Assembly (NCBI GenBank): GCA_030432015.1
Contig: JAUIHJ010000595.1
Coordinates: forward strand, 1-5,388
Length of the DNA: 5,388 bases
Direction of reading: 5' to 3'
Source: a bacterium
Lineage (GTDB): Bacteria > Planctomycetota > Planctomycetia > Pirellulales > Pirellulaceae
Each line of letters begins with the position of its first letter. Position 1 is the first letter of the stretch. The notes beneath the pieces are model-generated. The model did no database searches. It saw only the letters and a program-made list of their open reading frames with translations, and was not told the DNA's origin. Positions 1 to 5,054 of this stretch are shown here, in pieces. The position numbers were made by a program, and so were the translations under genes.

Positions 1-1
1 C

Positions 2-889
2 TTGGGGGATAAACTGCAGCGTATCGAGCGCGATCACCGAACGGTGCTCCGTGAACACCGCCCGCCGATGGTGCTGGTGACGATGGAGGCCCGTTTGGCC
101 CCCTCGGTGATCCGCGACGCCCTTGACGCGAACTGCCATGTTTTTTCCGAAAAACCGGCCTGCGTCCGTGCCGAGGACTTCGCGCCGCTAGTCGACAAGG
201 CCGACGCCCAGCATCGCTATCTGATGTTGGCGCTGGCCAACCGCACGAATCCCGAGATCCTGGCGGCGCGGAACCTCATGCAGACGGGCCAGATCGGCAA
301 GCTCTACGGCCTGGAGATGCATCTCATTGCCGACCAGACGCGCTTGACGCGGCCGAGCTACCACCAGCAGTGGTTCGCTCACAAGTCGCGGGCAGGGGGT
401 GGCCACCTGATCTGGCTGGGCATCCACTGGCTCGACCTGGCCATGCATATTACGGGCGCCACGATCACTGAGGCGGCGGGTTTCACCGCCAACGTGGGTG
501 GTCAGCCAATCGACGTCGAAGATTCTGCCGCCGCGGCATTTCGTTTCGACACGGGCGCGCTCGGCACGGTCACTTCCGGGTTCTACCTCGATCGCGGCTA
601 TCATTCGCATATCAAAATCTGGGGTTCGACCGGATGGATTCACATCGAGCCCATGCGGGAGCAACCGTTGACCTGGTCAACAACCGAAGGAGATCAGGCG
701 GGAGTCACCCAGATCTGGAGTGGCGAAAAAGAACCGCGCGGCTACACCCCGTTCGTCCGTGAGGCAATTCGGGCGTGTGCGGACATGTCCGACCCACCCA
801 TTAGCAACGCGCACAGCTTGCGGGCGCTACAGACGGTGTTTGCCATCTATGACGCCGCTGCGAGTGGTCGCACGACAAAAATTCCATGA
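2..889 (+). CDS. Gfo/Idh/MocA family oxidoreductase, 5'-truncated by window edge
   Basis: This is the C-terminal 295 residues of a predicted NAD(P)-dependent dehydrogenase or oxidoreductase of the Gfo/Idh/MocA family, which mostly acts on sugars, inositols and related polyols. The family's EKP signature is visible at about residues 50-52 of the visible part, after the strand PPMVLVTM. In complete members it lies near residue 95-100, so roughly the first 45-50 residues, including the glycine-rich nucleotide-binding loop, lie off the left edge. The TTG at position 2 is therefore not the real start. A second landmark is AGGGHLIWLGIHWLD at about 131-145. It matches the family pattern GGGxLxDxGxHxxD and keeps the catalytic-region His142 and Asp145, but has Trp138 where Asp is usual. 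The C-terminal domain then follows normally to a TGA. The stop overlaps the next gene's first ATG (ATGA), so the two are probably co-transcribed. Substrate cannot be inferred. Family assignment is confident. Confidence 0.93.
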   Translation: MGDKLQRIERDHRTVLREHRPPMVLVTMEARLAPSVIRDALDANCHVFSEKPACVRAEDFAPLVDKADAQHRYLMLALANRTNPEILAARNLMQTGQIGKLYGLEMHLIADQTRLTRPSYHQQWFAHKSRAGGGHLIWLGIHWLDLAMHITGATITEAAGFTANVGGQPIDVEDSAAAAFRFDTGALGTVTSGFYLDRGYHSHIKIWGSTGWIHIEPMREQPLTWSTTEGDQAGVTQIWSGEKEPRGYTPFVREAIRACADMSDPPISNAHSLRALQTVFAIYDAAASGRTTKIP

Positions 890-891
890 GG
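888..891 (+). promoter_or_regulatory. Ribosome binding site deciding the start at 898
   Basis: GAGG sits 6 nt before ATG 898 and inside the overlap with the preceding gene. The alternative ATG at 886 is preceded by an A-rich stretch without purine complementarity to 16S rRNA. This favours 898, which also places the twin arginines close to the N-terminus as usual for Tat signals. Confidence 0.55.
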
Positions 892-897
892 CTCAGC

Positions 898-2193
898 ATG
901 CTTGACCGACGATCATTCCTTGGTGTCATCGGCAGCGGGATCGCCGCCAGCGGCATTTCGCAGGCCGAAGATGCTCAACCAGGGCGTGCTACGACCGATT
1001 CGCGCCAGATCAAGCGAAAGAAACTGGCGATTGTCACAACCACGTGGAAATTTCATTCGCACGCCTGGCACATGGGTGAGCGATTTTTGGTTGGTTACCC
1101 GCTGGAAGGGCGCTGGCACCAACCACCGCTGGACGTTGTCGCGGCCTATGTCGACCAGCAACCTGCCGACGATCTGAGTCGCAGTCGGTCCAAGGAATTT
1201 GGCTTCCCGCTCTATCCCAGCATCGCGGAGGCGTTGCGTTGCGGCGGAGACACGCTGGCCGTCGATGCCGTGCTGGTGATCGGCGAACACGGCGACTACC
1301 CGCGCAACGACATCGGACAAAAGCTCTATCCGCGCTACGAGTTTTTTAAACAGGTTGTCGACGTCTTCCAGGCGGATGGACGCAGCGTTCCCATGTTCAA
1401 CGACAAGCATCTGTCGTGGAAATGGGCGTGGGCCAAGGAGATGGTCGACACGGCAAGGGAAATGGGATTCCCCTTTCTGGCGGGGTCGTCGCTGCCGGTC
1501 ACGTGGCGTATGCCGGCGGTGGACATGCCGTGGGGTGCCGAAGTTGAAGAAGTCTTGGGAGTTTCCATTGGCAGCGTCGACAGCCACGACTTCCACGCCT
1601 TGGAGGTGATTCAGTGTATGGCCGAACGCCGTCGAGGGGGCGAGACGGGTGTCGCTTGGGTCGAGGCGCTACGAGGTGATGCCGTCTGGCGGGCAATGGA
1701 CTCCGGATCGTGGGCCAAAGGCGGTTGGGATCCAGCCCTTTTCCAGGCCTGCCTTAGCCGCAGCCAAACGCTCGCCCAGCCTGCAACCTTCAGCCACAGG
1801 TATCCGACCGTCGAGCAGATTCGGCAATGGGTTGCCGACCCGGTGATGTACCGCTACCAGTATAACGACGGCCTGCGGGCCACGATGCTGATGATGAACG
1901 GCCTGATTGGTGACTTTACCTTTGCCGCCCGCATCAAGGACCGCGCAACACCGCTATCGACTCTGTTCTACTTGCCAGCCGTCCCCAACGTCGTCTACTC
2001 GGCGGCGCTAATGAACAACGCCGAGCAGACGTTTCTGAACGGCCACGCGCCGTATCCGGTTGAACGAACGCTGCTGACCGGCGGCCTTGTTGAAGCCGGC
2101 ATGCAGGCGCTCGATCGCGGAAGGCGCGTCGCCACGCCCTACATGAACGTGCGCTACGACGCGCCTCGCAAATCGACGTTTTGGAATTCGTGA
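898..2193 (+). CDS. Tat-signal exported protein of unknown function (Rossmann-like)
   Basis: A 431-residue protein begins MLDRRSFLGVIGSG, a twin-arginine signal (RRSFLG) followed by a short hydrophobic stretch and a possible cleavage site after ISQA, so it is probably exported folded by the Tat system. I chose ATG 898 because GAGG lies 6 nt before it. ATG 886 is in frame and would add MRLS, but has no ribosome binding site, although it overlaps the previous stop. The body starts KKLAIVTTTWKFHSHAWHMGERFLVGYP and continues with an AAYVD strand, an EFGFPLYPSIAEAL helix and DAVLVIGEHGDYPRN. That order (strand, Asp, FG..Y.S..EAL, DAV.I) resembles the N-terminal half of Gfo/Idh/MocA proteins, but without the GxGxxG loop and with GEHGDYP where EKP would be. 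Later conserved-looking stretches are FNDKHLS, FPFLAGSSLPVTWR and DFHALE. I recall similar proteins, mostly uncharacterised, in planctomycetes, but know no function. Pairing with the upstream oxidoreductase suggests a shared pathway. Confidence 0.9.
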   Translation: MLDRRSFLGVIGSGIAASGISQAEDAQPGRATTDSRQIKRKKLAIVTTTWKFHSHAWHMGERFLVGYPLEGRWHQPPLDVVAAYVDQQPADDLSRSRSKEFGFPLYPSIAEALRCGGDTLAVDAVLVIGEHGDYPRNDIGQKLYPRYEFFKQVVDVFQADGRSVPMFNDKHLSWKWAWAKEMVDTAREMGFPFLAGSSLPVTWRMPAVDMPWGAEVEEVLGVSIGSVDSHDFHALEVIQCMAERRRGGETGVAWVEALRGDAVWRAMDSGSWAKGGWDPALFQACLSRSQTLAQPATFSHRYPTVEQIRQWVADPVMYRYQYNDGLRATMLMMNGLIGDFTFAARIKDRATPLSTLFYLPAVPNVVYSAALMNNAEQTFLNGHAPYPVERTLLTGGLVEAGMQALDRGRRVATPYMNVRYDAPRKSTFWNS

Positions 2194-2205
2194 GCGTCAT
2201 TGGCC

Positions 2206-2227
2206 GAGCGTGGCAGGTGCCTGGCTC
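2206..2227. terminator. Possible weak hairpin between convergent genes
   Basis: The 32-nt gap between the convergent stops contains GAGC, two mismatched positions, then GGC with an AGGT loop and GCC, then GCTC. It could fold in either transcript. There is no T-tract on either side, so it is not a canonical intrinsic terminator. It is listed because nothing better ends either transcription unit here. Confidence 0.25.
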
Positions 2228-2942
2228 AGACGGCGACGACCTCAAATTCACGCGTTAGTTCGTCGACCAACTTCTCGGCATCGATCGGTCGAGCGAAGGC
2301 TCGGTCGATGCCCGCCTGGTTCTCCCCCAACCCAATGAATTTGATACCGCCGCACGCATCGCTCGAACGTAGTCGATCAATGACGTGATCATCGGCGTGT
2401 GAAACATCGATCAGGGCGAAGTCCGGGCGCGAATGCATCGACAAATACCCCAAGGCGTCGTCCGCATTGGAAGCAATCACGACCTCAAAACCGCTCAGCC
2501 GAAGGCAGCTTGCCAGAAGTTCCCGCTCGTTGGCGTCATTGTCAATCAGCAGGGCGTGAGGACCGCTGATGTTCTTTTCTTCGAGCGTATCGTCGATGTT
2601 TCGATCCAAGTTGCGCAATTTGCCAAATGCCTCGAGCACAAGACTCTGAGCCGCCTCGTCGCCTTCAAGACGTTCATGAAGCGTGTTGAGAACTTCGGCC
2701 GTGGACGCCAGGGTGGTCCGCACCGCGGACGCCAGGTTGGCGCATTTTTGACTTGCCGCTCCGGCGTTGGACGCGAAGTCGATCCCCTTCAGGTCCGCGA
2801 TTTCCTGACGCAGGATCGGCACGTCGGGAGGGGCATCAATTCCCAACCGAATCTTCTTGCCTTGGATCTTGATCACTTCGACCGTGACACCAAGCGTCGG
2901 TAGAACAAGCCGTTCAGCCTCTTTGCGTGACAAGACGAGCAT
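2226..2942 (-). CDS. csrA: CsrA-domain / receiver-domain fusion regulator
   Basis: A 238-residue protein with two recognisable domains. Residues 1-50 are a CsrA/RsmA RNA-binding domain (MLVLSRKEAERL, then VTVEVIKIQGKKIRLGIDAPPDVPILRQEI). The RNA-contact residues Leu4, Arg6 and Arg45 (E. coli Arg44) are kept, so GGA-motif RNA binding is plausible. Canonical CsrA ends near residue 60; here residues 51-125 form a helical linker rich in Ala, Leu and charged residues. Residues 128-235 look like a response-regulator receiver: LLIDND (acidic pocket Asp134, with Asn135 for the second Asp), FALIDV (phospho-acceptor Asp179), Gly206 where Thr/Ser is usual, and Arg218-Pro219 where Lys-Pro is usual. The pocket is thus degenerate, and phosphorylation may be altered or lost. 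No DNA-binding output domain follows, so CsrA is likely the output. The gene is convergent with the upstream plus-strand pair and has a strong GGAGGT ribosome site. The symbol refers only to the N-terminal domain. Confidence 0.92.
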   Translation of the reverse strand: MLVLSRKEAERLVLPTLGVTVEVIKIQGKKIRLGIDAPPDVPILRQEIADLKGIDFASNAGAASQKCANLASAVRTTLASTAEVLNTLHERLEGDEAAQSLVLEAFGKLRNLDRNIDDTLEEKNISGPHALLIDNDANERELLASCLRLSGFEVVIASNADDALGYLSMHSRPDFALIDVSHADDHVIDRLRSSDACGGIKFIGLGENQAGIDRAFARPIDAEKLVDELTREFEVVAV

Positions 2943-2948
2943 AACGTA

Positions 2949-2954
2949 ACCTCC
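2949..2954 (-). promoter_or_regulatory. Strong Shine-Dalgarno of the csrA-receiver gene
   Basis: Read on the minus strand, GGAGGT lies 6 nt before the ATG at 2942, fixing the start. It contains a GGA trinucleotide, the core of CsrA sites. Bacterial CsrA proteins commonly repress by covering the Shine-Dalgarno, so autorepression here is possible but not shown. Confidence 0.85.
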
Positions 2955-3015
2955 AATGTGTGACTACTTGCTGGTTAAACATTCAGCATTCATGAGCCTA
3001 ATGCCGAACAAGCGT

Positions 3016-3030
3016 GGGGCATCCTGCCCC
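3016..3030 (-). promoter_or_regulatory. GGA-loop hairpin, candidate CsrA binding site in csrA leader
   Basis: On the minus strand GGGGC and GCCCC form a 5-bp GC stem closing the loop AGGAT. CsrA family proteins prefer a GGA displayed in a short hairpin loop, and AGGATG matches the core of the SELEX-derived E. coli consensus (RUACARGGAUGU). The hairpin is about 75 nt before the start codon of the CsrA-domain gene, and a second GGA is in the Shine-Dalgarno. That two-site arrangement fits dimer bridging. Whether the leader is transcribed from far enough upstream is inferred. Confidence 0.45.
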
Positions 3031-3080
3031 GTAGTCCGCGAGCGCGCAGTTGGAGTCGTTCCGGTTGAGCTTGCGAGGGA

Positions 3081-3109
3081 ATTTTCAGAAGTATCGAGCT
3101 GCAAGACAA
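3081..3109 (-). promoter_or_regulatory. Weak sigma70-like promoter candidate for csrA-receiver gene
   Basis: On the minus strand TTGTCT and GAAAAT are separated by 17 nt, each matching the -35 and -10 consensus at four of six positions. Transcription from about 3074 would give a leader of about 130 nt that includes the GGA-loop hairpin. The match is weak and other starts are possible. Confidence 0.28.
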
Positions 3110-3165
3110 GATCAGTTTTCTTGACATTTCTGAACGCCAGAACGTGCTTTCAATGCTGGCGCGAC

Positions 3166-3196
3166 CGAGTCGATGATTGGGCCCCGTATCGACTCG
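3166..3196. repeat. 9-bp perfect inverted repeat with GC-rich loop
   Basis: CGAGTCGAT at 3166-3174 is the exact reverse complement of ATCGACTCG at 3188-3196, with a 13-nt spacer containing GGGCCCC. No T-run follows on either strand, so it is not an intrinsic terminator. It could be an operator or part of a leader structure upstream of the csrA-receiver gene. Confidence 0.6.
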
Positions 3197-3297
3197 CATG
3201 GCCCGGCAGGAACCGGCTTGGTTCGCCTGATGGACGTTGACTCAGAAGAAGCTGCTGCACCGAAGATCTGCCGTCCCGGCGCGGCCTGCGAGTGGTC

Positions 3298-3338
3298 AAA
3301 AAAAGCGGCCCTCACCGCAAAAAGAGGGTGAGGGCCGC
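3298..3338 (-). terminator. Intrinsic terminator, minus strand
   Basis: GCGGCCCTCACC (3305-3316) and GGTGAGGGCCGC (3327-3338) form a perfect 12-bp stem with a 10-nt loop. On the minus strand the stem is followed immediately by seven T residues (A-run 3298-3304 on the plus strand). This is a canonical Rho-independent terminator for transcription entering from higher coordinates. It is not the terminator of the glutamine synthetase gene, which has its own about 420 nt upstream in the direction of transcription. It therefore implies another minus-strand transcript in between. Confidence 0.93.
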
Positions 3339-3416
3339 AGGTTCTATGGAGAGATTCCGAATCGATTACCGCAGCAGATCGTACCTAACCGGTCGAACAA
3401 AACTCATGGTGAGCTT

Positions 3417-3456
3417 GTCACGCACCGAAGTCGCTACCTGTTTGGTGCAAAGTGAC
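3417..3456 (-). repeat. 10-bp bulged stem-loop inside the candidate RNA
   Basis: The plus-strand sequence GTCACGCACC (3417-3426) is complementary to GGTGC (3444-3448) and GTGAC (3452-3456), the latter two separated by AAA. The minus-strand RNA would form a 10-bp stem with a three-base bulge and a 17-nt loop, next to the terminator-proximal part of the unit. Confidence 0.65.
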
Positions 3457-3553
3457 CACATCGCACAACCAGATCAGCTTTGAAGTGCCGTGAGCAAACG
3501 ATTCATGGCAACCAAAAATGGAGGCCAGAACCTCAGATCTCTGAGCGACAACT

Positions 3554-3581
3554 TAAGGAGATGCAGCGTGCACCATCCTTA
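3554..3581 (-). repeat. 12-bp stem-loop inside the candidate RNA
   Basis: On the minus strand TAAGGA, a bulged T, GGTGCA, loop CGC, TGCATC and TCCTTA pair over 12 positions with one bulge and one G-T wobble. The TCTCCTT arm resembles an anti-Shine-Dalgarno sequence and pairs with AAGGA. The stem covers the short frame that starts at 3576. Its length makes chance occurrence unlikely. Confidence 0.7.
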
Positions 3582-3602
3582 CCGTGACCTTTGAGGTGGT
3601 TC

Positions 3603-3638
3603 TTGCATAGGTGCCCTCCACAAAGAGAAGAGATGCAA
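3603..3638 (-). repeat. Hairpin hiding a Shine-Dalgarno and start codon
   Basis: On the minus strand TTGCAT pairs with ATGCAA, and inside it CTCTTC can pair with GGAGGG using two G-U wobbles, leaving a 7-nt loop and a CACCT bulge. GGAGG is a good ribosome site 6 nt before ATG 3608, which opens a 9-codon frame (MQEPPQRSR) ending at 3579. Both the site and the ATG are in the stem, so translation would depend on opening it. Confidence 0.5.
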
Positions 3639-3661
3639 ATCAGACGTGATCGTCTGGACTC

Positions 3662-3690
3662 ATTTAAGCCCCATACCAGGATGATGTCAA
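3662..3690 (-). promoter_or_regulatory. Sigma70-like promoter for the candidate RNA
   Basis: On the minus strand a perfect -35 box TTGACA (3685-3690) is followed after exactly 17 nt by TTAAAT (3662-3667), four of six matches to the -10 consensus. An A-rich AAGAAAAAG lies just upstream of the -35, resembling an UP element. The predicted start near 3655 falls at the base of the first hairpin. It lies downstream of the glutamine synthetase terminator, so it would drive an independent unit. Confidence 0.6.
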
Positions 3691-3756
3691 GCTTTTTCTT
3701 GAGGATGTTTCTTGGCCTACGGCAGCGCCTCGACCCGTCGCGAAATCCACCTACGC

Positions 3757-3790
3757 AAAAAGGCCCTCAAGCGGAATCCACTTGAGGGCC
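3757..3790 (-). terminator. Intrinsic terminator of glutamine synthetase gene
   Basis: GGCCCTCAAG (3762-3771) and CTTGAGGGCC (3781-3790) form a perfect 10-bp stem that can extend with GG/CC past one mismatch. On the minus strand five T residues follow directly (A-run 3757-3761). It begins 31 nt after the TAA of the synthetase gene and so ends that transcript before the next minus-strand promoter. Confidence 0.93.
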
Positions 3791-3820
3791 CAAGGATCAA
3801 TCTGGTCTGACGTGGAAGGC

Positions 3821-4831
3821 TTAGTAGCCCGCTTCCTTGACCGACTTGATGATCGCTGCAGCGACCTTATACGGATCTGCGTTGGAAGCAGGACGGCGGT
3901 CCTCGAGTCGGCCTTTCCAGCCATCCTCGATGGTCCCAATCGGAATCCGGATGGAGGCACCGCGATCCGAAACGCCGTAACTGAACTTGTCGATCGACTG
4001 CGTTTCGTGTTCACCTGTCAATCGCTGTTCGTTGTGAGCACCGTACACGCTGATATGTCGCGGGATCTGCCCACCGAACGATCCACAGATCTTCGTGAAC
4101 ACTTCTTCCTTGCCTGCTTCGCGCATGACACCATTGGAGAAGTTGGCGTGCATACCGGAGCCGTTCCAATCCAAGGCGCCGAAGGGTTTGGGGTGCCATT
4201 CGATGGCGTATCCGTAGGACTCGCCACAACGCTCCAACAGGTAGCGGGCAACCCACGTTTCATCGCCGGCTCGTTTCGCGCTCTTGGCGAAGACCTGGAA
4301 TTCCCATTGCCCGGCCGCCACTTCCGCGTTGATGCCTTCGACGTTAATCCCTGCGTCGAGACACATGTCCAGATGTTCGTCCACACACGCTCGGCCGTGC
4401 GCGTTCTTGGCTCCGACGGAGCAATAGTAGGGGCCCTGGGGTGCGGGGAACCCTGCCGGCGGGAAGCCGGGCGGCAGGTTGGTGGTAATGTCCCACAGGA
4501 AATACTCCTGCTCGAACCCGAACCAGAAATCATCGTCGTCGTCGTCGATTGTGGCGCGGCCGTTGGTTGGGTGCGGCGTTCCGTCGGCATTCATGACTTC
4601 CGTCATGACGAGAAATGCGTCCTTGCGGGCGGGATCGGGAAAAATCGCCACCGGATGCAACAGGCAGTCGGACGATCCGCCGACGGCCTGCTGGGTCGAA
4701 CTGCCGTCGAAGGACCAGACTGGGCATTCTTCCAGCGTTCCGCCAAAGTTCTTTCTGACTTGTGTCTTCGATCGAAGGCTCTGGGTGGGCTTGTAGCCAT
4801 CGAGCCAGATGTATTCTAACTTGGCAACCAT
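3821..4831 (-). CDS. glnII: Glutamine synthetase, type II (eukaryotic-type GSII)
   Basis: Glutamine synthetase joins ammonia and glutamate to glutamine using ATP in the cytoplasm, the main entry of ammonia at low concentration. The 336-residue length and motifs mark the short eukaryotic-like GSII class rather than the roughly 470-residue GSI. The beta-grasp N-terminal domain includes WSFDGSST (about 39-46). The catalytic domain shows the metal-binding FEQEY (106-110), NAEVAAGQWEFQ (168-179), GSGMHANFS (224-232, His228), AHNEQRLTGEHET (265-277), SDRGASIRIP (288-297) and LEDRRPASNADPY (309-321). All expected active-site segments are present, so the enzyme should be active. From known GSII enzymes, no adenylylation control is expected. 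A run of six Asp (96-101) precedes the FEQEY strand. AGGAG lies 11 nt before ATG 4831, a slightly long spacing. The gene stands alone between its own terminator and a long upstream region with a sigma54 promoter, which implies nitrogen control. Confidence 0.97.
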   Translation of the reverse strand: MVAKLEYIWLDGYKPTQSLRSKTQVRKNFGGTLEECPVWSFDGSSTQQAVGGSSDCLLHPVAIFPDPARKDAFLVMTEVMNADGTPHPTNGRATIDDDDDDFWFGFEQEYFLWDITTNLPPGFPPAGFPAPQGPYYCSVGAKNAHGRACVDEHLDMCLDAGINVEGINAEVAAGQWEFQVFAKSAKRAGDETWVARYLLERCGESYGYAIEWHPKPFGALDWNGSGMHANFSNGVMREAGKEEVFTKICGSFGGQIPRHISVYGAHNEQRLTGEHETQSIDKFSYGVSDRGASIRIPIGTIEDGWKGRLEDRRPASNADPYKVAAAIIKSVKEAGY

Positions 4832-4842
4832 CTTGAATTTGA

Positions 4843-4847
4843 CTCCT
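4843..4847 (-). promoter_or_regulatory. Ribosome binding site of glnII
   Basis: AGGAG on the minus strand is 11 nt before the ATG at 4831, longer than the usual 5-9 nt. The start is nevertheless well supported because the encoded N-terminus (MVAKLEYIWLDGY) is typical of GSII proteins and no better start is in frame nearby. Confidence 0.65.
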
Positions 4848-4980
4848 AACCAAAATCTAAAACTGAAGGTCTGTACCGATCACCGTCGTGCCAGGTTTCC
4901 GTAGCAGCCAAGACATCCTTCCTGGAGGGGGCACGAAAACCCGAGAAACGAGCCTCGAAGCGCCTGCTCCGAAGCCGCTG

Positions 4981-5000
4981 GCCCCTCATCAATGAGGGGC
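4981..5000 (-). promoter_or_regulatory. Stable hairpin in the glnII leader
   Basis: GCCCCTCA and TGAGGGGC form a perfect 8-bp GC-rich stem with tetraloop TCAA (or 9 bp with a 2-nt loop). No T-run follows on either strand, so it is not a terminator. It would lie about 27-46 nt into the transcript from the sigma54 promoter, and may stabilise the leader or take part in regulation. I did not recognise a glutamine riboswitch in this leader. Confidence 0.6.
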
Positions 5001-5037
5001 GGCAATCGGTGCGCCTGCCTGGGCCTTCCATGCCGAA

Positions 5038-5054
5038 TGCAACGCCTGTGCCAA
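5038..5054 (-). promoter_or_regulatory. Sigma54 (RpoN) promoter of glnII
   Basis: On the minus strand TTGGCAC, five bases AGGCG, then TTGCA matches the sigma54 consensus (YTGGCAC-N5-TTGCW), with the invariant GG and GC spaced exactly 10 nt. It points toward glnII. The predicted start is near 5027, giving a leader of about 195 nt. Sigma54 control of glnII is established in rhizobia, where NtrC activates it under nitrogen limitation; the same logic is inferred here. An activator with a remote binding site would be required. Confidence 0.82.

Larger units (their letters stand above)
2955..3297. other. Gene-free upstream region of the csrA-receiver gene
   Basis: About 340 nt without a believable protein gene on either strand. 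It holds the ribosome site, the GGA-loop hairpin and the weak promoter listed separately, plus several inverted repeats: CGAGTCGAT/ATCGACTCG (3166-3196), GAACC/GGTTC (3210-3224, loop GGCTT) and TTCTG/CAGAA (3128-3142). The open frame at 2956-3240 on the plus strand has no start context and an Arg/Cys-rich composition typical of chance frames. Confidence 0.6.
3298..3656 (-). ncRNA. Candidate structured non-coding RNA
   Basis: A sigma70-like promoter predicts a start near 3655 and the terminator at 3298-3338 gives an end, for a transcript of about 360 nt. By eye the minus strand folds into consecutive hairpins. In order: CAGACG/CGTCTG with loop ATCA (3641-3656); TTGCAT/ATGCAA enclosing CTCTTC/GGAGGG (3603-3638); a 12-bp stem with one bulged base and loop CGC (3554-3581); CTCAG/CTGAG (3532-3545); GCCATGA/TCACGGC with one mismatch (3487-3509); GTCAC+GCACC against GGTGCGTGAC with a TTT bulge (3417-3456); then the terminator stem. 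Only short open frames occur: 9 codons from 3608, 7 codons from 3576, and 31 codons from 3461 to 3366 without a ribosome site. I saw none of the hallmark motifs of tmRNA, RNase P RNA or SRP RNA. It could instead be a leader attenuator or a small-peptide mRNA. Confidence 0.55.

Noticed and set aside
2433..2903. 156-codon plus-strand frame opposite the csrA-receiver gene
   Set aside because: It overlaps a gene with clear CsrA and receiver motifs and shows no domain of its own.
2956..3240. 94-codon plus-strand frame upstream of csrA-receiver
   Set aside because: No ribosome site, no motif, composition of a chance frame, and it would overlap the csrA leader features.
3380..3410. TTCGACC resembling a tRNA T-loop (tmRNA or tRNA idea)
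   Set aside because: The flanking bases do not form a 5-bp T-stem, and no acceptor stem or CCA-proximal pairing was found.
3366..3461. 31-codon minus-strand frame (begins MWSLCTKQ) just before the terminator
   Set aside because: No Shine-Dalgarno upstream, and its start region lies in a strong stem-loop. Kept only as a remark under the candidate RNA.
3298..3656. Possible CsrB-like RNA titrating the neighbouring CsrA protein
   Set aside because: Only about three GGA triplets are present and they are largely in stems. CsrB-type RNAs carry many GGA loops.
3782..4819. 345-codon open frame on the plus strand opposite glnII
   Set aside because: It is the antisense shadow of a fully convincing glutamine synthetase gene. 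Its composition mirrors that gene and no known motif or ribosome site appears.
4886..4894. CTGGCACGA on the minus strand, a perfect sigma54 -24 half
   Set aside because: At the required 10-nt distance the sequence is AT, not the essential GC, so the -12 element is missing.
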